64,000 nucleotides of DNA. Origin: Draconibacterium mangrovi. Its GTDB lineage: Bacteria; Bacteroidota; Bacteroidia; Bacteroidales; Prolixibacteraceae. The position numbers were made by a program, and so were the translations under genes. The notes beneath the pieces were generated by a model that saw nothing but the letters and a program-made list of their open reading frames with translations, made no database searches and was not told where the DNA came from. The DNA is taken from the NCBI RefSeq assembly GCF_010586825.1, contig NZ_JAAAGB010000001.1, forward strand, positions 1-64,000, in the 5' to 3' direction. This document shows, one piece after another, positions 37,449-46,061 of this stretch. Positions within the stretch are counted from its first letter, which is position 1; each line of letters begins with the position of its first letter.

Positions 37449-38654
37449 TCAAAGCTTAAGTTTTTCTCTTATACTTTGGGGTATGCCGTCTTTGTGCACC
37501 ATAATGCACATTGTTTTGTAATTTACATAAGGTTTCGAGGCGTAGAAATAACCATCGTATTTATTGTAATCGCCCCACGAGTTTTTCACTTTGTAGAATG
37601 TATGTCCTTCCTGATCTTTTGCAGTACCGATAATATGCATTCCGTGGTCGTCGGTAGTCTCGTAATCATCAAATGCTCTCTGGCGCATTTCCTGGGTTAC
37701 TACCAATTCAGGTACCGGGTTGTCCAGTTTATACAGTTCTTTTTCTTTTTCTTTTTGTGGCAGCGCCTCCCATTTTGCAATTTCGGCATCGTCCATGTTC
37801 TCTTCCGGAGCGGCCGGCAAAACAGCCACACCCTTATTACTGGTGGCAAATCCTTTTTCGCTGACATCGGCTGCCCAAGCAATGGTTAATCCATTATTCA
37901 GCGAATAATCAATAATATTCTCCAGATCTTCAAGTGGAACGTTGTACACCTGATCCCACGACCAGTTATCAGGAACTTCCAAAATAAATTTATCGTAGAA
38001 CGGATGGTGTGTATATGAAGTGATCTCTACATAATCGTTCATGTTTAATCCAACATAATCGCTGGCAAAACTTTGTGGTGTATATTGTTTTCCTTCGTAC
38101 TCAAACTTTTGTGGTAACTCACCTAAATACGAGTTCAGGGTACCTTCAATAGCTTCATGCCATACAGTGCTCAGTTTTCGGTTACCGTTTTTCACAACAG
38201 CGTCAACATGGTCTTTCAGCACATTATCCATTTCGCCATGCACATGTTTTTCTTCGCCATAGTTTAAACCATCGTAAACCGACTCCGGAACAATTCCGTA
38301 TTTCGCAATCATATTGGTAACATCGTGAAAAGCACCACCTGCCGAAAAATTCAGATTACCATGCACACGTACGTGCTTTTCGGCTTTTACTGAATAAGTA
38401 TGCCATACAACAAACATTTCTGAAAGGTCCACCTCTGGTTTTCCCAGGCGCATCATTTCCGACTCCAAAAATGATAGCCCCGAAAACGACCAGCAGGTAC
38501 CTGAACGGTATTGGTCTTTTACAGGCGTGGCCGCTAATGAAATCTCGTCTTCAAAAACATAACCGGGTTCCTCCTCCTTCTTATCATTCTCCGCAAATAC
38601 ACTAAGTGTAAATACCGCAATCAATACGGTAAAAATAAAACGCAACTTCATCAA
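37449..38654 (-). CDS. Exported C1-family cysteine peptidase (bleomycin hydrolase/PepC-like)
   Basis: The protein has 401 residues (399 if translation starts at the second Met). A signal peptide ends near VFAE (residue 21). Papain-type residues are the nucleophile Cys54 in RSGTCWSF, His in DHGMHIIG and Asn in VKNSWG, in the C1B (bleomycin hydrolase) order with a large insert between them. The Gln of the oxyanion hole is at DQY, residue 48. Bleomycin hydrolases are normally cytoplasmic aminopeptidases; Bacteroidetes often export them, where they act on peptides in the periplasm. A -7 element (TAATTTTG, 38698-38705) precedes it. Confidence 0.93.
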   Translation of the reverse strand: MMKLRFIFTVLIAVFTLSVFAENDKKEEEPGYVFEDEISLAATPVKDQYRSGTCWSFSGLSFLESEMMRLGKPEVDLSEMFVVWHTYSVKAEKHVRVHGNLNFSAGGAFHDVTNMIAKYGIVPESVYDGLNYGEEKHVHGEMDNVLKDHVDAVVKNGNRKLSTVWHEAIEGTLNSYLGELPQKFEYEGKQYTPQSFASDYVGLNMNDYVEITSYTHHPFYDKFILEVPDNWSWDQVYNVPLEDLENIIDYSLNNGLTIAWAADVSEKGFATSNKGVAVLPAAPEENMDDAEIAKWEALPQKEKEKELYKLDNPVPELVVTQEMRQRAFDDYETTDDHGMHIIGTAKDQEGHTFYKVKNSWGDYNKYDGYFYASKPYVNYKTMCIMVHKDGIPQSIREKLKL

Positions 38655-38697
38655 TTAATTATTAAATTATTACCCCTCTTTTTTTTTGAATTAGCGT

Positions 38698-38705
38698 CAA
38701 AATTA
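38698..38705 (-). promoter_or_regulatory. Promoter -7 element of the C1 peptidase gene
   Basis: The minus strand reads TAATTTTG, matching TAnnTTTG. It predicts a start near 38691 and a leader of about 36 bases. Confidence 0.45.
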
Positions 38706-38806
38706 ACAATTAATTCTTTTTAGAAAAGAGAATTTAAGGTAGACTTAATAAAAATTAGAGGTCACTTTTCAGTTTAAAAGTTATGTAACGAGTTATGTGA
38801 CTTAAG

Positions 38807-39080
38807 TTACTGAACTTCGCGGTAACGGAAGCAGTCAACCAGGTGGTCGTTTACCATTCCGGTGGCCTGCATGTGCGCATAAATTACAGTCGATCCGACA
38901 AACTTAAATCCACGCGATTTTAGGTCTTTCGATATCGCATCCGACAGTTCGGTTTTGGCCGGCAATTCAGCAAGCGTTTTAAAGCAATTTATCGTCATCA
39001 TGAAGCGGCACTCCCCATTCTTCATCGTGATATTTGATCATCAACTCGTTTTTTGTTCCCCAATCACAGCGTTTACACAT
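38807..39080 (-). pseudogene. tag: tag (3-methyladenine DNA glycosylase I) with an internal deletion
   Basis: From an ATG at 39080 the minus strand encodes MCKRCDWGTKNELMIKYHDE and EWGVPLHDDDKLL, the normal Tag N-terminus including the first Zn-ligand Cys, and then a stop. Starting two codons earlier but in another frame (from about 38985), the sequence encodes the Tag C-terminus, including NCFKTLAELPAK, SKDLKSRGFKFVGSTVIYAH and MQATGMVNDHLVDCFRY. About 100 residues between the two parts, with the rest of the catalytic domain, are missing. The join falls at GATAAATTGCTTT, where AATTG could be a short shared sequence. The gene cannot make a working enzyme. Confidence 0.85.
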
Positions 39081-39147
39081 AATTTTAGATTTAAGTCGCT
39101 ATTCGTTAAAAAACCTAACTGTTTATTACTTCCAACTATGAAAATAC

Positions 39148-39155
39148 TATTTTTG
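39148..39155 (+). promoter_or_regulatory. Promoter -7 element of the TPR gene
   Basis: TATTTTTG matches TAnnTTTG and would start the RNA near 39162, about 55 bases before the ATG at 39217. Confidence 0.5.
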
Positions 39156-39216
39156 TTTGTTTTCAAAAACAGGACGAAGTACACCTTCAAAAAAAGGGTA
39201 CGAAAGAAATACATAA

Positions 39217-41190
39217 ATGAAGAAACTTACCATACTTTTTGCACTCTTGTTATCGATGAGTTTCCTGGCCGAAGCTCAATTGAACATCAACCACTTTATC
39301 AGGGTGGGAAGAACGCGCATATCAATTGGCAACTACACGGGAGCAATCGAATATTTCAATATTGTTATTGAATTTAAACCTTATTTGGCAGAAGCTTATT
39401 TGTACCGCGGAATGGCGAAACATTCGTTGGAAGATTACCGCGGAGCAATCGCAGATTACGACAAAGCAATTGAAATAAAACCCTATTACCCGCGCGCTTA
39501 CAACAACCGCGGAATGGCATATCACAACCTCAGGCTGTACAAACGTGCTATTGAGGATTACGACCGTGCACTGGAATTTGACCCGTCCGATGAATCGATA
39601 TACAACAACCGGGGTATCGCCAAACTGGCACTGAAAGACCTGAATGGTGCTATTGAAGATTATGACAAGGCTCTTGAGGTAAACCCAAAATCGACACATG
39701 CCCTGATGAACCGAAGTAACGCCAAAATTGTAAGCGGAGACATTAAAGGAGCCATCAGCGATTTAAACCAGGTAATTATCATCAGACCGCATTATGCGGC
39801 TGCCTACTTAAACCGTGGATTGGCGCGATTTGAGCTGGAGGACTATGCATCAGCACTGCGCGACTACGACCAAAGTATTCGCTTCGATGCCACAAATGCG
39901 CTTGCTTTTAATAATCGGGGTATCGTAAAACATAAGCTGGAGGATTACGAAAGTGCCATTATGGATTACGACATGGCCATTCAGCTAAATCCGGAAATGG
40001 CCAGTGCCTATTTTAACCGCGCCATGGCCCGCGAAATATTAAACCGCCCCGGTTATGAGCAGGATTATCAAATTGCGGCCCGCCTTAATCCTCAATTTGA
40101 TTTAAGCCAACGGCGAATTGATGCCGAGCAATTGGCACAGCAGCAACAACAGCAACAAAAACAGCAGAATTCATCATCGCAGCAAAATAATAACCAGCAA
40201 AACTCGCAGGCAAATCAGCAGGCGTTGGTACAAAACAATCAGCAACAATCGTCGCAGCAAAACAATGCCACGGTTGCCGATCAGAAATCGGATGAAGAAA
40301 AGCGCAAAGAAGAAATGGAAGCTGAAAGACGCCGACGCCGGATGCGTATGGATTTGGTTATTGAAGACACCCGCGATATTCCGGAGGAAGTGGAGGAGGT
40401 TGACGATGGCCGGATTCAGAATAAAAACATTGTTATCGATCTGCAGCCCATGTTCTTTATATCGGCATTTGAGAAAAATGCGGTCGATTACGAGCGTTTC
40501 CAGTATTACAACGTGGTAATTGATGATTTAAATGCCGAGAACAACTACAATCCTTTGCTCTCTATTTCGAATAAGCCGGTAACCACTTACCAATCGGTTT
40601 TTGAGAACTTCATCCTGTTTTTTAATGAAAAAATAGAGGTGCAGGAAAATGCGCACAACTATTTAAACCGCGGTATTTTTTATAGTCTTACGGGCGATTA
40701 CAACAGTGCGTTTGCCGATTTGGATAAAGCAATAACGCTGGATGAAAAAATTTCGCTGGCCTATTTTACGCGAGCCAACACACATTACAAATTAAAAGAG
40801 CAGGTGGAACTGTTGGCCGGAGTGGGTTCAACCAATTCGCTGACATTAAACGAGGGAAAGATTAACGATAACAGCAATGAGAAGCCAACTACAGTTGAAT
40901 ACCAGGAGATTCTAGATGATTACGCGGTGACACTGTTTCTTGATCCCGATTTCTTTTTTGGCTATTACAACCGTGCGTTTATAAAACTGCGCCTGGGAGA
41001 ATATCGCAGTGCGGTGGAGGATTTAAATCATGCCATCGACCTGGAACCTGAATTTGCTGAAGCTTATTTTAACCGCGGGCTTACAAAAATTTTCCTTGAC
41101 GATATTGAAGGCGGTGCGCTGGATTTAAGCCGTGCCGGTGAGCTTGGAATCGACGGGGCTTACAACATTATTAAACGGTATTGCAACTAG
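39217..41190 (+). CDS. Exported TPR-repeat protein with Q/N-rich linker
   Basis: The protein has 657 residues. After a signal peptide ending near EAQ (residue 20) come about eight TPR units (for example AIADYDKAIEIKPYYPRAYN) to residue about 295. A Gln/Asn-rich low-complexity stretch (about 303-350) and a basic segment EEKRKEEMEAERRRRRMRMD follow. A second set of TPR-like units lies at about 475-650. TPRs hold partners together. The Q/N segment gives a flexible linker. It is probably periplasmic or surface-exposed; no partner gene is obvious. Confidence 0.92.
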   Translation: MKKLTILFALLLSMSFLAEAQLNINHFIRVGRTRISIGNYTGAIEYFNIVIEFKPYLAEAYLYRGMAKHSLEDYRGAIADYDKAIEIKPYYPRAYNNRGMAYHNLRLYKRAIEDYDRALEFDPSDESIYNNRGIAKLALKDLNGAIEDYDKALEVNPKSTHALMNRSNAKIVSGDIKGAISDLNQVIIIRPHYAAAYLNRGLARFELEDYASALRDYDQSIRFDATNALAFNNRGIVKHKLEDYESAIMDYDMAIQLNPEMASAYFNRAMAREILNRPGYEQDYQIAARLNPQFDLSQRRIDAEQLAQQQQQQQKQQNSSSQQNNNQQNSQANQQALVQNNQQQSSQQNNATVADQKSDEEKRKEEMEAERRRRRMRMDLVIEDTRDIPEEVEEVDDGRIQNKNIVIDLQPMFFISAFEKNAVDYERFQYYNVVIDDLNAENNYNPLLSISNKPVTTYQSVFENFILFFNEKIEVQENAHNYLNRGIFYSLTGDYNSAFADLDKAITLDEKISLAYFTRANTHYKLKEQVELLAGVGSTNSLTLNEGKINDNSNEKPTTVEYQEILDDYAVTLFLDPDFFFGYYNRAFIKLRLGEYRSAVEDLNHAIDLEPEFAEAYFNRGLTKIFLDDIEGGALDLSRAGELGIDGAYNIIKRYCN

Positions 41191-41541
41191 GGATTGAGGG
41201 AGATTGGTCACTGGTCATTGTATATTGCCAAATTGATAAATTGTGGAATTGTTATACTGATAAGCAGCATTACTGTATCTTGTTACCTGGATGCCTGACT
41301 CTCACTTCTTGAAACATGTAACTCGTGGCTAGTAGCTCGCAACTCGTAGCTGATTCTTTCAACTTTCTACTTTTGCCTTGCACTTTTTATTTTATACTTT
41401 TTACTTTTGCTCCCGACGCTTCGGTCGGGATTTCGCCCAGCATAACTGTTCTCAACTTTCTACTTTTGCCTTTATACTTTTACCTTGTATTTTTTTACTT
41501 TTGCCTCGTCACATTTTGACTTTATACTTTTTACTTGAATT
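41191..41541. other. Repeat-rich intergenic region upstream of rarA
   Basis: The 351 bases hold no gene. They are built of imperfect copies of ACTTTTTACTTTTGCC-like sequence, with a CCCGAC GCTTCG GTCGGG hairpin (41412-41429) and direct repeats of CTCGTAGCTCGCAACTCGTAGC-like sequence near 41324-41350. The same block recurs upstream of the SNF2 gene end at 50257-50350 (listed separately). Confidence 0.7.
41396..41470 (+). repeat. Dispersed intergenic repeat, copy A
   Basis: It contains the order TTTTTACTTTTGCTCCCGAC, then CGGTCGGGATTT, then CCAGCATAACTGTTCTCAAC. The same order, with a 24-base insertion, is seen at 50257-50350. The stem CCCGAC/GTCGGG is intact in this copy. No protein-coding sense is seen. 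Likely a small repeat family of the genome. Confidence 0.75.
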
Positions 41542-42810
41542 ATGAATCAGCCACTCGCAGAACGCTTACGACCAAAAACATTAGACGACTACATTGGGCA
41601 GGAACATCTTGTTGGGAAGGACGCTGTTTTGCGCAAACTGATTGATTCGGGCAAGATAACCTCACTTATTTTGTGGGGACCTCCGGGAGTGGGAAAAACG
41701 ACTTTGGCGCGAATAATTGCCAATACACTTGACCGGCCGTTTTACACGCTAAGCGCCATTAACTCCGGCGTAAAAGATATTCGCGATGTGATTGACAAGG
41801 CCAAAAAGCAACAGTTTTTCAGTCGCCCAAATCCGATACTGTTTATCGACGAGATACACCGTTTTAGCAAATCGCAGCAAGATTCGCTGCTGGGTGCTGT
41901 TGAAGATGGTACCATTACATTGATTGGTGCAACAACGGAAAATCCTTCGTTCGAAGTGATCTCTCCCCTGCTTTCGCGCTGCCAGGTGTATATTTTGGAG
42001 CATTTGGATAAAGCTGCTTTGCTCAAGATCATCAAAGAAGCCACAAAAAAAGACACCGTACTTAAAGAGAAAAAGATAACACTGCGCGAAGATTCGGCGA
42101 TACTTCGTTACTCAGGTGGCGATGCGCGGAAACTGCTAAACGTGCTGGAACTGGTCACCCTTGGCGAAGACAGCGATAACATTGTTATTACCAATAAAAA
42201 GGTAACCGACAAGCTGCAAAAAAACCTTTCGATATATGACAAGAAAGGTGAAATGCACTACGATATTATTTCGGCATTTATAAAAAGTATTCGTGGTGGC
42301 GATCCGGATGCTGCAGTGTACTGGCTGGCGCGCATGCTTGAAGGTGGCGAAGACGTTAAATTTATTGCCCGCCGTTTGCTGATACTTGCCGCCGAAGATG
42401 TTGGGTTGGCCAATCCGAATGGCCTGCTGATGGCACAAAATACTTTCGATGCCGTGCATAAAATAGGGATGCCCGAAGCACGTATTATCTTATCGGAATG
42501 TACCATTTACCTGGCTACCTCGCCAAAAAGTAATTCGGCCTACGAAGCCATTGATAATGCCATTGCCCTGGTAAAACAAACCGGAGACCTGCCGGTACCG
42601 CTACACATACGAAATGCCCCAACCAAGCTGATGAAAGAAATTGGCTACGGCAAAGACTACAAATATGCACACGCCTACGACGGCAACTTTGTAGAGCAGG
42701 ATTTCTTACCGAAAGAGATTAGAAACAACCGCATTTACCAGCCGCAAAATAACGCATCTGAACTGAAAATTTTGGAGCGTTTGAAGAAATGGTGGGGGAA
42801 GCGGTTTTAG
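41542..42810 (+). CDS. rarA: Replication-associated recombination protein A (RarA/MgsA AAA ATPase)
   Basis: The protein has 422 residues. The Walker A motif is GPPGVGKTT (residues 46-54), Walker B FIDEIHRF, and the C-terminal tetramerisation region includes ILAAEDVGLANP and GYGKDYKYAH. RarA acts at stalled replication forks. The N-terminus (LAERLRPKTLDDYIGQ) is typical. The start follows the repeat-rich intergenic region, so its own promoter must be embedded in repeats; none of the exact type was seen. Confidence 0.95.
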   Translation: MNQPLAERLRPKTLDDYIGQEHLVGKDAVLRKLIDSGKITSLILWGPPGVGKTTLARIIANTLDRPFYTLSAINSGVKDIRDVIDKAKKQQFFSRPNPILFIDEIHRFSKSQQDSLLGAVEDGTITLIGATTENPSFEVISPLLSRCQVYILEHLDKAALLKIIKEATKKDTVLKEKKITLREDSAILRYSGGDARKLLNVLELVTLGEDSDNIVITNKKVTDKLQKNLSIYDKKGEMHYDIISAFIKSIRGGDPDAAVYWLARMLEGGEDVKFIARRLLILAAEDVGLANPNGLLMAQNTFDAVHKIGMPEARIILSECTIYLATSPKSNSAYEAIDNAIALVKQTGDLPVPLHIRNAPTKLMKEIGYGKDYKYAHAYDGNFVEQDFLPKEIRNNRIYQPQNNASELKILERLKKWWGKRF

Positions 42811-42845
42811 TCACTCGAAATTAGATTTTAGTTTTTTGATAATTT

Positions 42846-43484
42846 CTAGCGTTTATATTTATCATTCAATCCCACCCCATCAAGAATCTGTTGTTTATAT
42901 TTTTCGATTCTTCTTTCCCGTGTTTGTGTTTGTTTGGGTTGCGAGAAATATATTATGTAACCTCTCTGACGGCCCGGCGTTAACGTGTAAAACGCATTTT
43001 TAAATAACGAATCTTCTTCAAAGGCCAGTAACAGCTCATCGGGAACGGGTTCAGGGTTCTTCTTTAATTCGATCTTTTTCCCACTTTTTTCTATTTCAAT
43101 TGCTTCCGATATATATAAGCTTAAAACGTCTTTCAGTTTCTCAATTTCTTTGGTGTTTGTAAATTTTACCAATCGGCTTGATTGTATATTTCCCTGTTGT
43201 TGCAGAATTTTATGCTTATCACTTAAAAGTACGCCTTTGAAAAAAACAATGTTGGCCGATTCTTTTAAAGTGTTTACCATCACTACGTTTTTGCCATTGA
43301 ACGTATAAACAGGAACTCCCCATTTTATTTCTTCGGTTAAACCGCTTTCCAAAACAATTTGCCGAAACAATTCAAGCTCTTCCCTCCAATCGTTTACTTT
43401 GCACTGAAGGGTTCCGCCATATTTACACCTCATACAACCGTCGATCAGGTATTTATCCACCTTCGGATTTAATTCGATTTTCAT
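42846..43484 (-). CDS. YdeI-family protein (DUF1801 + OmdA-like)
   Basis: The protein has 212 residues. The N-terminal DUF1801-type domain (VDKYLIDGC, EEIKWGVPVYTFNGKNVVM) and the C-terminal KPE-type helix (AFEEDSLFKNAFYTLTPGRQ, RGYIIYFSQPKQTQTRERRI) identify a YdeI/OmpD-associated protein. The phrase WGVPVYTF plus the PGRQRGY segment are conserved. In enterobacteria YdeI relates to cationic peptide resistance; the role here is unknown. It lies in the opposite direction to rarA and ends about 35 bases from rarA's stop. Confidence 0.88.
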   Translation of the reverse strand: MKIELNPKVDKYLIDGCMRCKYGGTLQCKVNDWREELELFRQIVLESGLTEEIKWGVPVYTFNGKNVVMVNTLKESANIVFFKGVLLSDKHKILQQQGNIQSSRLVKFTNTKEIEKLKDVLSLYISEAIEIEKSGKKIELKKNPEPVPDELLLAFEEDSLFKNAFYTLTPGRQRGYIIYFSQPKQTQTRERRIEKYKQQILDGVGLNDKYKR

Positions 43485-43726
43485 TTTTGTACTACTATTG
43501 TTTATTTATATTAAAGGAATGCAATTCAAAGTGTTCAATGGTTTGTTCGTATAATGCTTACCGTTTGCTTAAAATTCTGTGGCGATTGAAAACCGGCATG
43601 ATTATCCGATCAAAACCATAGTTTGTCAGAAGTAGAAAATTTTGAGTAACGATAATAAGTAATGGATTATTGCTGCAACGGGAAGCTGTTTTAACCTATT
43701 TCATTTCATAACACAAATAAATACCA

Positions 43727-44632
43727 TCATTCAGTTACTCCAAAAGCTTTAGCCAAACCACTTGGTCCGGTTGGTGCCATATCCTTGAAAATCCATCTTA
43801 ATCCCCGGGTATATCCCTCTGCCGCCACCCCTGTATGTCGTTCTCCTTCAATAACGTAATTTAGCAACGAGAAATTCTGGTAGTGATGACTTTCAATCTG
43901 CTTCTGTAAACGAATAATGGGAGCACGAAAAGCTGGATATTCATCTCCCCCCGCCGAAAGAAAAAGCCTGACAGGCAACTCATTGGTCAATTTAGAATAG
44001 GCACTATCTGTTAGGAATAAATAGTTCTGGCCCCACATCGCCGCCGGACTTATTGCAATATACCGTTTAAAAAGTTCCGGCTTACTATACATAGCATAAA
44101 GCGAAAAAAGGCCTCCTGCAGATTGTCCTCCCAGTGCCCGAATGGATTTATCGGCTCTGTAATTTGATTCAATAGTTGGAATAACCGATTTTTCAATAAA
44201 TTGCAGAAACCCGGGCCCATCGCCAGTATTCTGATTAAACTCATACCATTTTGTTGGCGTCAGATCACGCATTCTTAAACTGTCATAATTTACATTTTCG
44301 CCCGGATAAGATAAGCCAACCATGATCATTTCAGGAATTACATTATCATACCGTAAGTTACCGTAGATGGAATAAAGTAATGGCATATGCCAATAGCCAT
44401 CTAAAAAATAAAACACGGGATATTTTTTACTTTTTGAATGATTGTAACTGTCCGGAAGAAAAATAATCAGTTCGTGATCTCTGCCGGTTAATTCATTTTT
44501 TAATTGTACGGTCTCCGTGTTTTTAAGTACAAAATTTTGCGACTGTGCCTTAAATGCGGGTTGCAGTAATAAGCCAACCAGGGCGATTAACAGAAACTGT
44601 TTAGGCCAGGATTTGTTTGTTCCAGGTTTCAT
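43727..44632 (-). CDS. Exported esterase, alpha/beta-hydrolase (IroE/enterochelin-esterase-like)
   Basis: The protein has 301 residues with a signal peptide ending near AQSQ (residue 32). The nucleophile elbow is GGQSAGG, and LTGRDHELIIFLPDSYNHS and YPVFYFLDGYWH form the first strands. The C-terminal His is in EGERHTG. This is the esterase-D-like family of putative ester or trilactone hydrolases, found near siderophore or carbohydrate genes; here nothing nearby gives a substrate. It could also be a feruloyl- or acetyl-esterase. Confidence 0.85.
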   Translation of the reverse strand: MKPGTNKSWPKQFLLIALVGLLLQPAFKAQSQNFVLKNTETVQLKNELTGRDHELIIFLPDSYNHSKSKKYPVFYFLDGYWHMPLLYSIYGNLRYDNVIPEMIMVGLSYPGENVNYDSLRMRDLTPTKWYEFNQNTGDGPGFLQFIEKSVIPTIESNYRADKSIRALGGQSAGGLFSLYAMYSKPELFKRYIAISPAAMWGQNYLFLTDSAYSKLTNELPVRLFLSAGGDEYPAFRAPIIRLQKQIESHHYQNFSLLNYVIEGERHTGVAAEGYTRGLRWIFKDMAPTGPSGLAKAFGVTE

Positions 44633-44752
44633 ACTTCGAGATTAAATTACTGATACTTATGCTATAACAAAAACGGTTTCAAATGGGTTCAAAGGCAGGT
44701 TATACAAAGCAGGCTCTTCCTCTCCTCGTCACAAACGAGTGGTAGTAAACAA

Positions 44753-44785
44753 ATTCAGCAGGTGACTTGAAATCACCTGCTGAAT
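44753..44785. terminator. Strong hairpin near the end of the oad operon
   Basis: ATTCAGCAGGTGA (44753-44765) pairs perfectly with TCACCTGCTGAAT (44773-44785), leaving a 7-base loop. No long U tail adjoins it. It sits beyond the oad terminator on the minus strand and upstream of the esterase start; it may be a transcription roadblock or an upstream regulatory stem for the esterase. Confidence 0.55.
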
Positions 44786-44796
44786 AGCGCACAAAA

Positions 44797-44822
44797 AAGG
44801 GGAAACCTTGCGGTCTCCCCTT
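44797..44822 (-). terminator. Rho-independent terminator of the oad operon
   Basis: The minus-strand stem AAGGGGAGACC pairs with GGTTTCCCCTT (one mismatch) and is followed by TTTT. It is 25 bases past the oadB stop. Confidence 0.9.
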
Positions 44823-44846
44823 CTTCTATCAAATTCTATAATATAA

Positions 44847-46052
44847 CTACATTAAGAACGAAATAAGCACACCTGCAGCAACTGCCGAGCCAATTACACC
44901 AGAGATGTTACTGGCCATACAGTACTGTAAAATGTGGTTCTTTTTGTCGTATTTCAATGCCAGCTCGTTAGCCACACGCGACGCCATTGGCACGGCACTC
45001 AGTCCGGTTGCACCAATAAGCGGGTTAATCTTTTTCTTGCTAAACATGTTCACCAGTTTCACTGCAAAAATACCACCGGCAATCGATATCGCGAAGGCCA
45101 CAAAACCTCCAACAACAATACCCAGTGTTTTTGCCGAAAGGAAAACCTCAGCAGTCATAGTCGCTCCAACGGTAAGCCCCAGGAAAATAGTTGCAGTGTT
45201 CATGATTGGTCCTTGTGCGGCATCGGCCAAACGGCTTGTCGACGAACCAACCTCTTTAATCAGGTTACCAAACAACAACATTCCCAATAGCGGCACCGAC
45301 GACGGAACCAGAACAGCAGCCAGTGTTCCCAAAGCAATCGGGAAAATAATTTTGGCAGCTTTTATATTCTTGATCTCGTATTTTGCCGGATACTGTTTTT
45401 CCATTTGTTTCATGTTGATGGCGAACTCTTTTTTCGTGATAAACAACTTTGCAACCAATGGAATAATTACCGGTACCAGCGCCATGTACGAATAGGCCGC
45501 AATAGCGATAGGGCCAAGTAAGTGCGGAGCCAGTTTAATGGTAGTATAAATAGCGGTTGGGCCATCGGCACCACCAATAATACCCAGCGAAGCCGCTTCT
45601 TTAGGCGTAAAACCAACAGCAATGGCGCCCAGCAAAATGGCAAAAATACCAATCTGTGCAGCGGCACCAAATAAGGCCAGTTTCAGGTTACGCAACATCG
45701 GACCAAAATCGGTTAATACACCAACACCCATAAAAATTACAGGAGGCAGCAAGCCGGTTTTAATCAGCGAATAATACAGGTAATTCATAATCCCGTAATC
45801 GTGCGCAATTTCAAACAGGTTCATATACCGGTGTCCTTCCAGCTCAATCAGGTCGGAGTTTACAACTCCCATTTGCCCCCCCGGGAAATTGGCCAGCAGC
45901 ACACCAAATGCTATCGGGATAAGCAACAGTGGCTCATACCCTTTCTTTATCCCAAGATAAAGCAACACAAACGAGATCGCCCACATGATCAAAGTCTGGT
46001 AGGTGATCTCGCCAAGTGCGGTCATGTTAAACAGTTCTGATAAAATATCCAT
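44847..46052 (-). CDS. oadB: Sodium-pumping decarboxylase beta subunit (OadB/MmdB/GcdB family)
   Basis: The protein has 401 residues with about nine to eleven membrane helices. The conserved stretches GVGVLTDFGPMLRNL, GGADGPTAIYTTIKL (with the Na+ site Asp), and NTATIFLGLTVGATM are all present. OadB couples decarboxylation of the carboxybiotin to Na+ export. It is 9 bases downstream of the alpha-subunit gene, so it is translationally coupled with it. Oxaloacetate is the most likely substrate, although methylmalonyl-CoA cannot be excluded. Confidence 0.95.
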   Translation of the reverse strand: MDILSELFNMTALGEITYQTLIMWAISFVLLYLGIKKGYEPLLLIPIAFGVLLANFPGGQMGVVNSDLIELEGHRYMNLFEIAHDYGIMNYLYYSLIKTGLLPPVIFMGVGVLTDFGPMLRNLKLALFGAAAQIGIFAILLGAIAVGFTPKEAASLGIIGGADGPTAIYTTIKLAPHLLGPIAIAAYSYMALVPVIIPLVAKLFITKKEFAINMKQMEKQYPAKYEIKNIKAAKIIFPIALGTLAAVLVPSSVPLLGMLLFGNLIKEVGSSTSRLADAAQGPIMNTATIFLGLTVGATMTAEVFLSAKTLGIVVGGFVAFAISIAGGIFAVKLVNMFSKKKINPLIGATGLSAVPMASRVANELALKYDKKNHILQYCMASNISGVIGSAVAAGVLISFLM

Positions 46053-46061
46053 AAATCTGTT

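Noticed and set aside
44905-45495. 196-codon plus-strand ORF
   Set aside because: It is the antisense shadow of oadB, which has clear family motifs.
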